From contig CAYSFO010000037.1 in the NCBI GenBank assembly GCA_964430695.1, positions 1-15,020 on the forward strand: DNA of 15,020 bases, given 5' to 3'. This DNA comes from MGBC108787 sp964430695. Its GTDB lineage: Bacteria; Bacillota_I; Bacilli_A; RF39; UBA660. Within the stretch, counting starts at the first letter, position 1, and each line of letters opens with the position of its first letter. The notes beneath the pieces were generated by a model. The model worked only from the letters and a program-made list of their open reading frames with translations, was not told the origin of the DNA and did not search any database. The position numbers and the translations under genes are program-made. Below, one piece after another: positions 7,617-13,736 of the stretch.

Positions 7617-7964
7617 AACTGAACTATTTCTCTCTTTAACTTTATATTCTTTACGCATATTTTTAATAAAGTTAAGTTTTGCACGACGAACCATACCTTT
7701 TTTAACAACTGTAATTTTATCAATCGTTGGTGCATTTACAGGAAATACTCTAACTACACCTATACTACCTGATTTTTTACGAACAGAGAAAGTTTCTGAA
7801 ACTCCAGAACCTTTTTTAGCAATTACAATTCCTTCAAAAGCTTGGATTCTTTCTTTTTTACCTTCTTTTACCCATACGTCTACTCTTACGATATCTCCAA
7901 CACGGAATTCAGGAACGTCTGGTTTCATATGCTTTTTGTTAATTTTGTCTACTAAATTAGTCAT
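7602..7964 (-). CDS. rplS: 50S ribosomal protein L19
   Basis: The 120-residue product matches L19 along its length. Key segments are FRVGDIVRVDVWVKEG, RIQAFEGIVIAKKGSG, FSVRKKSGSIGVVRVFP and VVRRAKL-type VRRAKLNFI near the end. L19 sits at the interface of the 30S and 50S subunits. The ATG has AAAGGA about 9 nt upstream. It lies at the end of the rimM-trmD region, the usual place in Firmicutes. A separate promoter with a roughly 80-nt leader precedes it and a terminator overlaps its stop, so it can be expressed apart from the upstream methyltransferase genes, which are needed at lower levels. Confidence 0.98.
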   Translation of the reverse strand: MTNLVDKINKKHMKPDVPEFRVGDIVRVDVWVKEGKKERIQAFEGIVIAKKGSGVSETFSVRKKSGSIGVVRVFPVNAPTIDKITVVKKGMVRRAKLNFIKNMRKEYKVKERNSSVKEAK

Positions 7965-8046
7965 TTTCTTACATCCTTTCTAAAAAATATATCTTCTGTA
8001 ATCATAAATATATGCAGATTCAGCGGATTACATGCCATAAAAGCAA
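7965..8046 (-). promoter_or_regulatory. rplS 5' leader, candidate L19 leader RNA
   Basis: The roughly 80-nt untranslated stretch between the promoter and the rplS start contains a perfect 7-bp stem, TGTAATC (8026-8032) with GATTACA (7997-8003), around a 22-nt loop. Firmicutes are known to carry an L19 leader motif at this position that is thought to mediate feedback by L19. Position and a stem are all I can show; I could not compare it with the family's consensus. Confidence 0.4.
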
Positions 8047-8050
8047 AAAC

Positions 8051-8079
8051 ATTATATCAAAAAAGAAATACTTTTGCAA
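8051..8079 (-). promoter_or_regulatory. promoter of rplS
   Basis: On the minus strand TTGCAA (8074-8079) is separated by 17 nt from a perfect TATAAT (8051-8056). It begins just after the stop codon of the upstream gene (8084), showing that rplS has its own sigma-70-type promoter within the translation gene block. Confidence 0.75.
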
Positions 8080-8083
8080 ATTA

Positions 8084-8515
8084 TTAACGACTTCGACCAA
8101 TTTCTAATACTTCTTCTTGCATTTCTACATAAACTAACTTTTCTTTTAATTCTGCTTCTAAAAGTTTTAATCTCTTTAAATACTTATCTTTATCTTGCTT
8201 TTTCAAATACTCTTTATATTGATTTAAAATGATACTTTTTTGCTTAAAAACTTCATCAAGGGCAATGGTTATATCCCCACTATCTGTATCTTCATCATTT
8301 AAAATATTGAAAATAATCTCTGCAAGTTTACGGAACGATTTTTCCAATTTAGTAATTAAAATGGGACTTGTAACTTCTATATCCGTAATAGATAAGTTAT
8401 TGATCTTTATTAAGTTTGGATTTTTAATATTTGGTTTAAATTGATAGCCTTCTTCCGGATTAAACTTAACAATTTTTTTATTTTTATTTTTCTTCTTGAT
8501 TACATAAACTTCCAT
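8084..8515 (-). CDS. unrecognised 143-residue protein between trmD and rplS
   Basis: I do not recognise this protein. The ATG at 8513-8515 is preferred because AGGTGA (8521-8526) lies 5 nt upstream; a GTG at 8522-8524 falls inside that site. The start lies within trmD, giving a 32-nt overlap and probable translational coupling. The product is highly charged and Lys-rich, with no signal peptide or membrane helix. After a basic N-terminus it has a middle helical stretch (ILITKLEKSFRKLAEIIF). An acidic NDEDTDSGD patch follows, then a long Lys/Glu/Leu-rich C-terminal segment likely to form a coiled coil. Its position in a translation block suggests, but does not show, a ribosome or RNA role. A cytoplasmic structural or lineage-specific protein is equally possible. 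Confidence 0.75.
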   Translation of the reverse strand: MEVYVIKKKNKNKKIVKFNPEEGYQFKPNIKNPNLIKINNLSITDIEVTSPILITKLEKSFRKLAEIIFNILNDEDTDSGDITIALDEVFKQKSIILNQYKEYLKKQDKDKYLKRLKLLEAELKEKLVYVEMQEEVLEIGRSR

Positions 8516-9188
8516 AAACTTCACCTGACTCTAACAAATCTTTTCTTTTTTCTTCTGTTCTTTTTATTTGTTCTTTATGACGCCATTCATCGATTTTAGC
8601 ATGATCCCCACTTAGTAAGATATCTGGTACTTTTAAACCTCGATACTCACTTGGCTTTGTATACGTTGGATAATCTAATAAGTTATTTTGGAATGACTCA
8701 AATTCTCTAGAATTTTCTTTAATCACTCCATCAAGTAATCGTATAACACTATCACATACCGCCATTACTGGAATTTCTCCTCCGGTTAAAACATAATCTC
8801 CAATACTAATTTCCTCATCTACAAACTCTCGTATTCGTTCATCAAAACCTTCATAATGCCCACAAACTAAAATAAGATGTTTTGTTTTGGTTAATTCACT
8901 CGCTTTTTTCTGTTTATAAGGTTTTCCTTGAGGACACATAAGAATTACTTTCGAATCTTTCGTTCTTACTGATTCAATCGCTTCAATTAAGGGTTCAGGC
9001 CGTAAAACCATGCCTCCTCCTCCACCATAAGGAGTATCATCTACTTGATGATTACTTAACTTAGAAAAATCTCTAAAATTAATAAGATTTATCTCCACAA
9101 TTCCCTTTTCGATAGCACGATGGATAATTGATTCATTCATGAATCCTTCAAACATATTTGGAAAAAGAGTTAATATATCTATTTTCAT
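8484..9188 (-). CDS. trmD: tRNA (guanine-37-N1)-methyltransferase
   Basis: TrmD methylates G37 next to the anticodon of tRNAs reading CNN codons, using S-adenosylmethionine, and prevents +1 frameshifting. The 234-residue length is typical. The SPOUT knot is visible: YGGGGGMVLRPEP, then LILVCGHYEGFDERI and ISIGDYVLTGGE. The C-terminal domain has YTKPSEYRGLKVPDILLSGDH, with the catalytic Asp expected in SGDH, then EWR. Its ATG overlaps the rimM stop by 4 nt (ATGA), a classic coupled junction, and its own 3' end carries the start of the next gene. Confidence 0.98.
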   Translation of the reverse strand: MKIDILTLFPNMFEGFMNESIIHRAIEKGIVEINLINFRDFSKLSNHQVDDTPYGGGGGMVLRPEPLIEAIESVRTKDSKVILMCPQGKPYKQKKASELTKTKHLILVCGHYEGFDERIREFVDEEISIGDYVLTGGEIPVMAVCDSVIRLLDGVIKENSREFESFQNNLLDYPTYTKPSEYRGLKVPDILLSGDHAKIDEWRHKEQIKRTEEKRKDLLESGEVYGSLCNQEEK

Positions 9189-9685
9189 AAAATCAGTCCT
9201 TGCACATTTTGGGTAATGACTTGTTTTTTTATAATATCTACTTCTTTTAAGTAATCCCCATTTTTAGGAATATAAAAAACTTTGCCATTTTCACATTGCA
9301 CTTTTAATAAAATATTTGCCTTATTATACACAATTTCAATAATTTTTCCAATATTTTCTTCTTTTTCAATAATACTGCACCCAATTAAATCTTCTAATAG
9401 GTAATCTGTATCCTCTAATTTTAAATCACTTCTTCTTACATACACATTCATTTTAATAAAAGAAAGCACTTCATTAATATTTTCGTATCCTTCTAATGTA
9501 ATCATGTCAAAGTTTTTATGTGGGCGATATGTTTTAATAATCTCTTCTTTTTTTTCTTTTCCTAAAAATATAGGAAAGTTTGATTTAAAAACAAGTTCTT
9601 TTTTATCAAAGTCACTTAGTATACGAAGTTCTCCCTTAATTCCATGGGTGTTTACAATACGCCCTATATACACAAAATCATTCAT
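9185..9685 (-). CDS. rimM: 16S rRNA processing / ribosome maturation factor RimM
   Basis: RimM binds ribosomal protein S19 and helps mature the head of the 30S subunit. The ATG at 9683-9685 is chosen because AGGGAGAG (9691-9698) lies 5 nt upstream. An upstream in-frame ATG at 9706 would add seven residues within the preceding gene. The 166-residue product starts MNDFVYIGRIVNTHGIKGEL, which is the conserved RimM N-terminal barrel. A PRC-barrel domain follows, from about residue 90 (LEDLIGCSIIEKEENIGKI). It overlaps the upstream methyltransferase by 8 nt and trmD by 4 nt. The usual neighbour rpsP is not in this window. Confidence 0.95.
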   Translation of the reverse strand: MNDFVYIGRIVNTHGIKGELRILSDFDKKELVFKSNFPIFLGKEKKEEIIKTYRPHKNFDMITLEGYENINEVLSFIKMNVYVRRSDLKLEDTDYLLEDLIGCSIIEKEENIGKIIEIVYNKANILLKVQCENGKVFYIPKNGDYLKEVDIIKKQVITQNVQGLIL

Positions 9686-10400
9686 TATGACTCTCCCTAA
9701 TTTCATACATCAAAATACTAGCAGATACACCAGCATTTAAAGATTCACAATTTTCATCCATCTCTATTTTCACAAAATCACTGGCATATTCTTTAAAGCT
9801 CTCACTTACTCCTTGCCCTTCATTCCCAATAATAAGAGCAAGAGGGTTCTTCTTTTTTAACTTTTTAATATTTTCTCCTTTTTTTACATCCGTAACAATA
9901 ATTTGATACTCATTTTTTATTTCTTTTAAAAACAAGGATAAATCTTTTCGTACAATGTTTAAATGAAAAATCATTCCTTGTGATGCTCGAATCACTTTAT
10001 CGTTGTATAAATCTACGGTATCATGACTTAAAATCATATCTTTAAAGCCAAAAGCAACAGCACTTCGAATCATGGTTCCAAGATTTCCAGGATCTTGAAT
10101 ATTATCAAGAAGAAGAATATCACCACTTATTTCTTTTTCAACCATTTTTTTACAAACAGCAATTCTATTGGAAACACTAACCTGATTACTTAACTTTTTC
10201 ATAATTTCTTTCGTAACATAATAGTCTGCTCTTTCATTTTCTTCCATGGAGATCATTTCTTGAACAAGTTCCTTTTTCTCCGCCTCTTGTATCAAATGTT
10301 CTCCTTCGACTAAAAAAAGATTTGTTTCATCACGATACTTTTTTTCTTTTAATTTACACCATTCTTTTACTTTTTGATTTTGTAAGGATTCTATTTTCAT
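9678..10400 (-). CDS. SpoU/TrmH-family rRNA or tRNA 2'-O-methyltransferase
   Basis: The 240-residue protein has an N-terminal RNA-substrate-binding domain (about residues 1-85, with FLVEGEHLIQEA). A SPOUT methyltransferase domain carries the three SpoU motifs: DNIQDPGNLGTMIRSA, LALIIGNEGQGVS and IEMDENCESLNAGVSASILM. These bind S-adenosylmethionine through the trefoil knot and support ribose 2'-O-methylation. The family contains RlmB, TsnR and YsgA-like enzymes and the exact target nucleotide cannot be read from sequence. AGAGG lies 7 nt before the ATG. The gene begins 2 nt after the upstream gene ends and overlaps rimM by 8 nt, so it is part of the same transcription unit. Confidence 0.93.
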   Translation of the reverse strand: MKIESLQNQKVKEWCKLKEKKYRDETNLFLVEGEHLIQEAEKKELVQEMISMEENERADYYVTKEIMKKLSNQVSVSNRIAVCKKMVEKEISGDILLLDNIQDPGNLGTMIRSAVAFGFKDMILSHDTVDLYNDKVIRASQGMIFHLNIVRKDLSLFLKEIKNEYQIIVTDVKKGENIKKLKKKNPLALIIGNEGQGVSESFKEYASDFVKIEMDENCESLNAGVSASILMYEIRESHNE

Positions 10401-10402
10401 TC

Positions 10403-11035
10403 TTAACCTCTCAATCTTTTACGAGCTTCTTTATATTTAGGATAATATTTTGAAACATGAGCCCAAAAGGCAGTACTATGATTTGCTTCATAAAAATGAC
10501 ACAACTCATGAATAATCACATAATCTAAAAGATCAATATCTTTTTTTAAAAGCTCACTATTTAATGTAATTGTATTATTCCCACGATTATTGACACCCCA
10601 TCTTGTTTTCATCTTACATATTTTTAAAGAAAATTTAGGAATATTTTTAAAATAAGGAGTAATTCTTTCTACTTCACTCGTAAAAATCCGTTCGCATTCT
10701 TTCAGATAAAACTTTTCTAAAGCCCTTTCATTTTTAGCATAAAGGAGATCTGATTCAAAAAAAGGTTCTTTAATACTCTCATTATAAACAATCGTATATT
10801 TTTTCCCTAAATAATTAAAAAATAATTCATTATAATTTACTTTATTTACTTCTTGATACATTTTGGTAATTTTCTCAATATTATCATCAATTAATTTTTC
10901 AATCTCTCGTTCTTTCACAAAACGATTACAAGTGGCATATAACTTTTTATCTTCTTTAAATCGTAAATATATATTTTTGTTATTTTTATAAACAATAACG
11001 ACATCTACTAAATCTCCGGCAATGACTTTTTGCAT
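10403..11035 (-). CDS. YgjP-like zinc metallopeptidase-family protein (DUF45)
   Basis: The 210-residue protein carries the zinc site HELCH (His176, Glu177, His180) with a third histidine in NHSTAFW (His186). It is preceded by KMKTRWGVNN and ITLNSELL, the pattern of the YgjP/DUF45 (SprT-like) family. The family is often annotated as a metal-dependent hydrolase or peptidase; its substrate is generally unknown. No signal peptide or membrane helix is visible, so it is probably cytoplasmic. It is the first gene of the minus-strand run that continues into the SpoU methyltransferase, rimM and trmD, with a promoter directly upstream and a GGTGG ribosome-binding site. Confidence 0.88.
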   Translation of the reverse strand: MQKVIAGDLVDVVIVYKNNKNIYLRFKEDKKLYATCNRFVKEREIEKLIDDNIEKITKMYQEVNKVNYNELFFNYLGKKYTIVYNESIKEPFFESDLLYAKNERALEKFYLKECERIFTSEVERITPYFKNIPKFSLKICKMKTRWGVNNRGNNTITLNSELLKKDIDLLDYVIIHELCHFYEANHSTAFWAHVSKYYPKYKEARKRLRG

Positions 11036-11052
11036 ACTACCACCACAAGTTC

Positions 11053-11081
11053 ATTGTAACAAATCACTGTTGTAAAGTCTA
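11053..11081 (-). promoter_or_regulatory. promoter of the ygjP-like to trmD operon
   Basis: On the minus strand TAGACT (11076-11081) is followed after 17 nt by TACAAT (11053-11058). The -10 box is a good match and the -35 is moderate. The start point would lie only about 10 nt before the ATG at 11035, giving a very short leader. The 185-bp space between the divergent genes also holds the promoter for the plus-strand gene. Confidence 0.5.
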
Positions 11082-11162
11082 TGTTTCTATTGTAAAAAAT
11101 AATATACTATTCTTTTCTAAAAAGATGAACACGAAAAAAATCATAATGTTTATGAATAACTC

Positions 11163-11191
11163 TTTACAAATTTCACTTTCTTTATTATGAT
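11163..11191 (+). promoter_or_regulatory. promoter of the kinase-like gene
   Basis: TTTACA (11163-11168) and TATGAT (11186-11191) are separated by 17 nt. The predicted start lies about 10 nt before the G-rich ribosome-binding site at 11207-11214. Confidence 0.55.
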
Positions 11192-11220
11192 AAATTAAAT
11201 TTTTACGAGGGGGGCTATTT

Positions 11221-11997
11221 TTGGGGACTTCTATTTTTAATGGTAACTTTTTTCTTTTTGAACATGGAAAGAATTCTGCATTTCGAACAGTAATAGAAAA
11301 AGATAAAATGTATTTAGAAAAATACTTTAACTATGAAACCGAAGAAGAAAGAACAGAAAAAATAAAAACGATTGATGAAGTTTTAAAATTGCAATATAGT
11401 GGCTTTTCCCTTCTTCCAGAAGAGTTTACTTATCAAGAAGAAATTGCATGCGGATACAAAACTTTATATTTAGAAAACTCTTATAATTTTGAAGAAAAAG
11501 AATCATTTGCTCTTCCTTATCCTTTAAGATTACATGCCTGTTCAGATACTGCTTCCTTACTGCATTTTTTGCACATGAATGGATTTATTTTCAATGATAT
11601 TAAATTGACAAATCATGTAATTTCTGCAACTGGAGGAGATGCAAGCCTTGTTGATTTTGAAGATATGATTCTAAAGAAAGACTATAAAGTAAAACCTACC
11701 TCTTACCGTTTTTTTGACCCTTACACTTATAAAATGAAAAAACCTTCTTTGCATGAAGATGTAAAAAAACAATTTATTTGTCATCTATCTTTATTGCTAC
11801 AAGAAAATTTTGAAGCTTTTGTCATAAGTTCCAACGAATGGCAATTACTAGAAAAATTAAAAGTCGATAAAGAAATCTATGAAATTGCAAATATTTTATT
11901 TCATGACGAAGGATTGATTTACTTTCAAGATATAGGAGAGTTATTTATAGACCAAGAAAGAATTGCAAATTTAAGCAGAAAGCTAAAAGATAATTAA
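11221..11997 (+). CDS. protein-kinase-fold protein of unknown substrate
   Basis: The 258-residue protein has the core of a kinase-like fold. A catalytic-loop motif GFIFNDIKLTN (Asp126, Lys128, Asn131) resembles HxDxKxxN. ASLVDFEDM (Asp145) corresponds to the metal-binding DFG, with Glu in place of Gly. The N-terminal lobe is short, with YLEKYF near residue 33 as a possible VAxK equivalent, and no clear Gly-rich loop is seen. It may be a small-molecule, peptide or lipid-sugar kinase (Kdo/WaaP- or ABC1-like). It may instead be a pseudokinase. No membrane helix is seen. The only plausible start is TTG at 11221, since the frame is closed upstream by TAA at 11191-11193 with no ATG. GAGGGGGG (11207-11214) lies 6 nt upstream as a ribosome-binding site. 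Confidence 0.7.
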   Translation: MGTSIFNGNFFLFEHGKNSAFRTVIEKDKMYLEKYFNYETEEERTEKIKTIDEVLKLQYSGFSLLPEEFTYQEEIACGYKTLYLENSYNFEEKESFALPYPLRLHACSDTASLLHFLHMNGFIFNDIKLTNHVISATGGDASLVDFEDMILKKDYKVKPTSYRFFDPYTYKMKKPSLHEDVKKQFICHLSLLLQENFEAFVISSNEWQLLEKLKVDKEIYEIANILFHDEGLIYFQDIGELFIDQERIANLSRKLKDN

Positions 11998-12016
11998 ATT
12001 TTCATAGAATAATTAT

Positions 12017-12045
12017 TTGACTTAAAGCATATTTAATGATAAGAT
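12017..12045 (+). promoter_or_regulatory. promoter of rpmB
   Basis: TTGACT (12017-12022) and an extended -10, TGA-TAAGAT (hexamer 12040-12045), are separated by 17 nt. It lies in the short gap after the kinase-like gene, so rpmB can be transcribed independently. Confidence 0.6.
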
Positions 12046-12074
12046 TTTAAAGAAAGAAATTTGGAGGTGGCAAA

Positions 12075-12233
12075 ATGGCAACTAATGTATCAAAAAAGAA
12101 ACCTTTAACTGTAAATTTAAGAAGTAAAGCTTGTAATGCTACAAAAAGTAGACAAAAACCAAATTTACAAAAGAAAAAAATAAATGGTAAAACAGTTTTA
12201 ATAACGGCTAGAGAAGCTAAAAAAATAGCATAA
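12075..12233 (+). CDS. rpmB: 50S ribosomal protein L28 (short, divergent)
   Basis: This 52-residue reading frame has GGAGGTG 5-6 nt before its ATG. It matches L28 from its middle to its end: LRSKACNATKSRQKPNLQKK aligns with the family's RSHANNKTKRxxxPNLQK core, and INGKTVLITAREAKK with the C-terminal strand and helix. The N-terminus keeps KKPLTVN (compare GKKPLTGN) but lacks the cysteines present near the start of zinc-type L28, and the protein is about ten residues shorter than usual. Its place opposite rpe-rsgA-prkC is the same as in Bacillus subtilis, which supports the assignment. It ends in a bidirectional terminator. A second rpmB elsewhere in the genome is possible. Confidence 0.9.
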   Translation: MATNVSKKKPLTVNLRSKACNATKSRQKPNLQKKKINGKTVLITAREAKKIA

Positions 12234-12263
12234 AATAAGGATTTCATTTGAAATCCTTATTTT
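12232..12263. terminator. bidirectional terminator between rpmB and rpe
   Basis: A perfect 14-bp stem (12232-12245 with 12250-12263) encloses a 4-nt loop. Its outer part is A-rich on one side and T-rich on the other, so it gives a T-run in both directions. It overlaps the rpmB stop codon (12231-12233) and the rpe stop codon (12257-12259), serving both convergent genes with almost no extra DNA. Confidence 0.85.
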
Positions 12264-12889
12264 AATTTATTGATTTGTTTATTAAAATCCGTATGTTTAC
12301 ATACATAAGAACCTGCAACAACCATATCGAGCATTCCCTTTACTAATGGAATGCTTTCTTCATTAATTCCACCATCAACACTTATTTTAAATTTGGCTTT
12401 ATATTCTTTTTTTAACTCTAAAAGTTTTTTAATTCTCCTAGGAGTTTCTTTTAAAAATTCTTGTCCTCCATATCCAGGAATAACAGACATAACTAAAATT
12501 AAATCCACTTTATTTAAATACGGTATTAATTTATTAATATCCGTTAGAGGACTAATAGCCAGACCCGCTTTGCATTTTTTTTCTTTTATATATTCAATAA
12601 ATTCCAAATGATTTGTAGTAGCTTCCAAAGGATACGTAATATACTCTGGTTCTATATAAGAAAAAAGATCTATAAATTTTTTTAAATGCAAAGTCATCAA
12701 ATGGACATCTTTACTCTTTTTACTTTCTTTTAAATAAACAAGCATCTTTTTATCAAAAGGAGTTTTGTTATTTACAAATAATCCATCCATTACATCGACA
12801 TGAATGTAATCCGCAATTGAATCATTAATTAAATCAATCGTTTTAAAAAAGTCATAATTACTACTTAAAAAAGAGATAGATGTCTTCAT
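12257..12889 (-). CDS. rpe: ribulose-phosphate 3-epimerase
   Basis: Rpe interconverts ribulose 5-phosphate and xylulose 5-phosphate in the non-oxidative pentose phosphate pathway. The 210-residue TIM barrel has the metal-binding motifs HVDVMDG, VHLM and SVDGG, and the phosphate loop MSVIPGYGGQEF. The usual TFHxEAT strand reads TYPLEAT, so that non-ligand His is Pro; the metal ligands themselves are intact. AGGAG lies shortly before the ATG and overlaps the end of rsgA, 10 nt away. It is the last gene of the prkC-rsgA-rpe run. Confidence 0.95.
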   Translation of the reverse strand: MKTSISFLSSNYDFFKTIDLINDSIADYIHVDVMDGLFVNNKTPFDKKMLVYLKESKKSKDVHLMTLHLKKFIDLFSYIEPEYITYPLEATTNHLEFIEYIKEKKCKAGLAISPLTDINKLIPYLNKVDLILVMSVIPGYGGQEFLKETPRRIKKLLELKKEYKAKFKISVDGGINEESIPLVKGMLDMVVAGSYVCKHTDFNKQINKLK

Positions 12890-12899
12890 AATACGCTCC

Positions 12900-13736
12900 T
12901 TATTTATTCTTTATAAAATCAATATAATTATTGTATCTAGATTCTAGGATTTGTTCTTTTTTCACAGCATCTTTTACGGCACAATCCGTTTCTTTAAAAT
13001 GCATACAATTCTTATAAGGACAAGAATAATTTTTAAATTCAATAAAACTATTTTTAATTTCTTCTTTTGTTACATCATTAAAATCTAGACTAGAAAATCC
13101 TGGTGTATCGGCAATATAAAAGGTTTTAAAATGAAATAATTCTACATGACGAGTGGTATGTTTTCCTCTTCCAAGAGCTTCAGAAATTTCATCTGTTTTT
13201 AAATGTAAGGCTTTATCTAACTTATTTAAAAGTGTAGATTTCCCTGCTCCTGTTTGGCCTGTAATGACAACCATTTTATTTTTTAAAATCTTTTTTATCT
13301 TTTTTACATCCGTATTTGTTACTACAGAATATCCAATTTTTTGATAATACTTGATTATTTTTTTGATTTCTTTTGTATTCTTTTTATCTAATAAATCTAA
13401 CTTAGAAAAACAAATCATCGGTTCTATATGATTTATGCTAATAATAGATATCATTTTATCTAGTAAATTTAAAGATAAATTTGGTTTTTTAACACTTACA
13501 ACAATCAGTGCAACATCCACATTTGCAATCATTGGCCGAGACAAAGCATTTTTTCTCTCTTGTATTTCTAAAATATATTTATTTTTTTCATCCACTATGC
13601 AATTGTCTCCCACAAGAGGAGTTAAAGAAACATTCCGAAACTTTCCTCTAGCACGGCATTCTAATACTTGATTTTCTACTTGAACAGAATATAAATTACT
13701 AACAATTTTAATAATCTTCCCTGGCATTTTATTCAC
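12900..13736 (-). CDS. rsgA: ribosome small-subunit-dependent GTPase RsgA
   Basis: RsgA is a circularly permuted GTPase that checks late 30S maturation. After an N-terminal OB-fold domain the G motifs appear in permuted order: SKLD (G4, residues 111-114), GQTGAGKST (G1, 160-168) and DTPG (G3, 210-213). A C-terminal zinc site is formed by C239, C244, H246 and C252. The listed start is GTG at 13734-13736 with AGGA 4 nt upstream; it overlaps prkC by 8 nt. An ATG at 13725-13727 (MPGKI, 275 residues) also fits family N-termini but is 13 nt from AGGA. Coupling with prkC and rpe is conserved in Firmicutes, and RsgA is a known phosphorylation target of such kinases. Confidence 0.96.
   Translation of the reverse strand: MNKMPGKIIKIVSNLYSVQVENQVLECRARGKFRNVSLTPLVGDNCIVDEKNKYILEIQERKNALSRPMIANVDVALIVVSVKKPNLSLNLLDKMISIISINHIEPMICFSKLDLLDKKNTKEIKKIIKYYQKIGYSVVTNTDVKKIKKILKNKMVVITGQTGAGKSTLLNKLDKALHLKTDEISEALGRGKHTTRHVELFHFKTFYIADTPGFSSLDFNDVTKEEIKNSFIEFKNYSCPYKNCMHFKETDCAVKDAVKKEQILESRYNNYIDFIKNK

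Noticed and set aside
11053..11096. Three TTGTAA repeats upstream of the ygjP-like gene as an operator array.
   Set aside because: Spacing is irregular (16 and 20 nt) and the hexamer is common at this base composition.
12047..12247. A 66-codon minus-strand frame opposite rpmB.
   Set aside because: The plus strand here encodes recognisable L28 with a ribosome-binding site. The minus-strand frame is its Phe/Leu-rich shadow.
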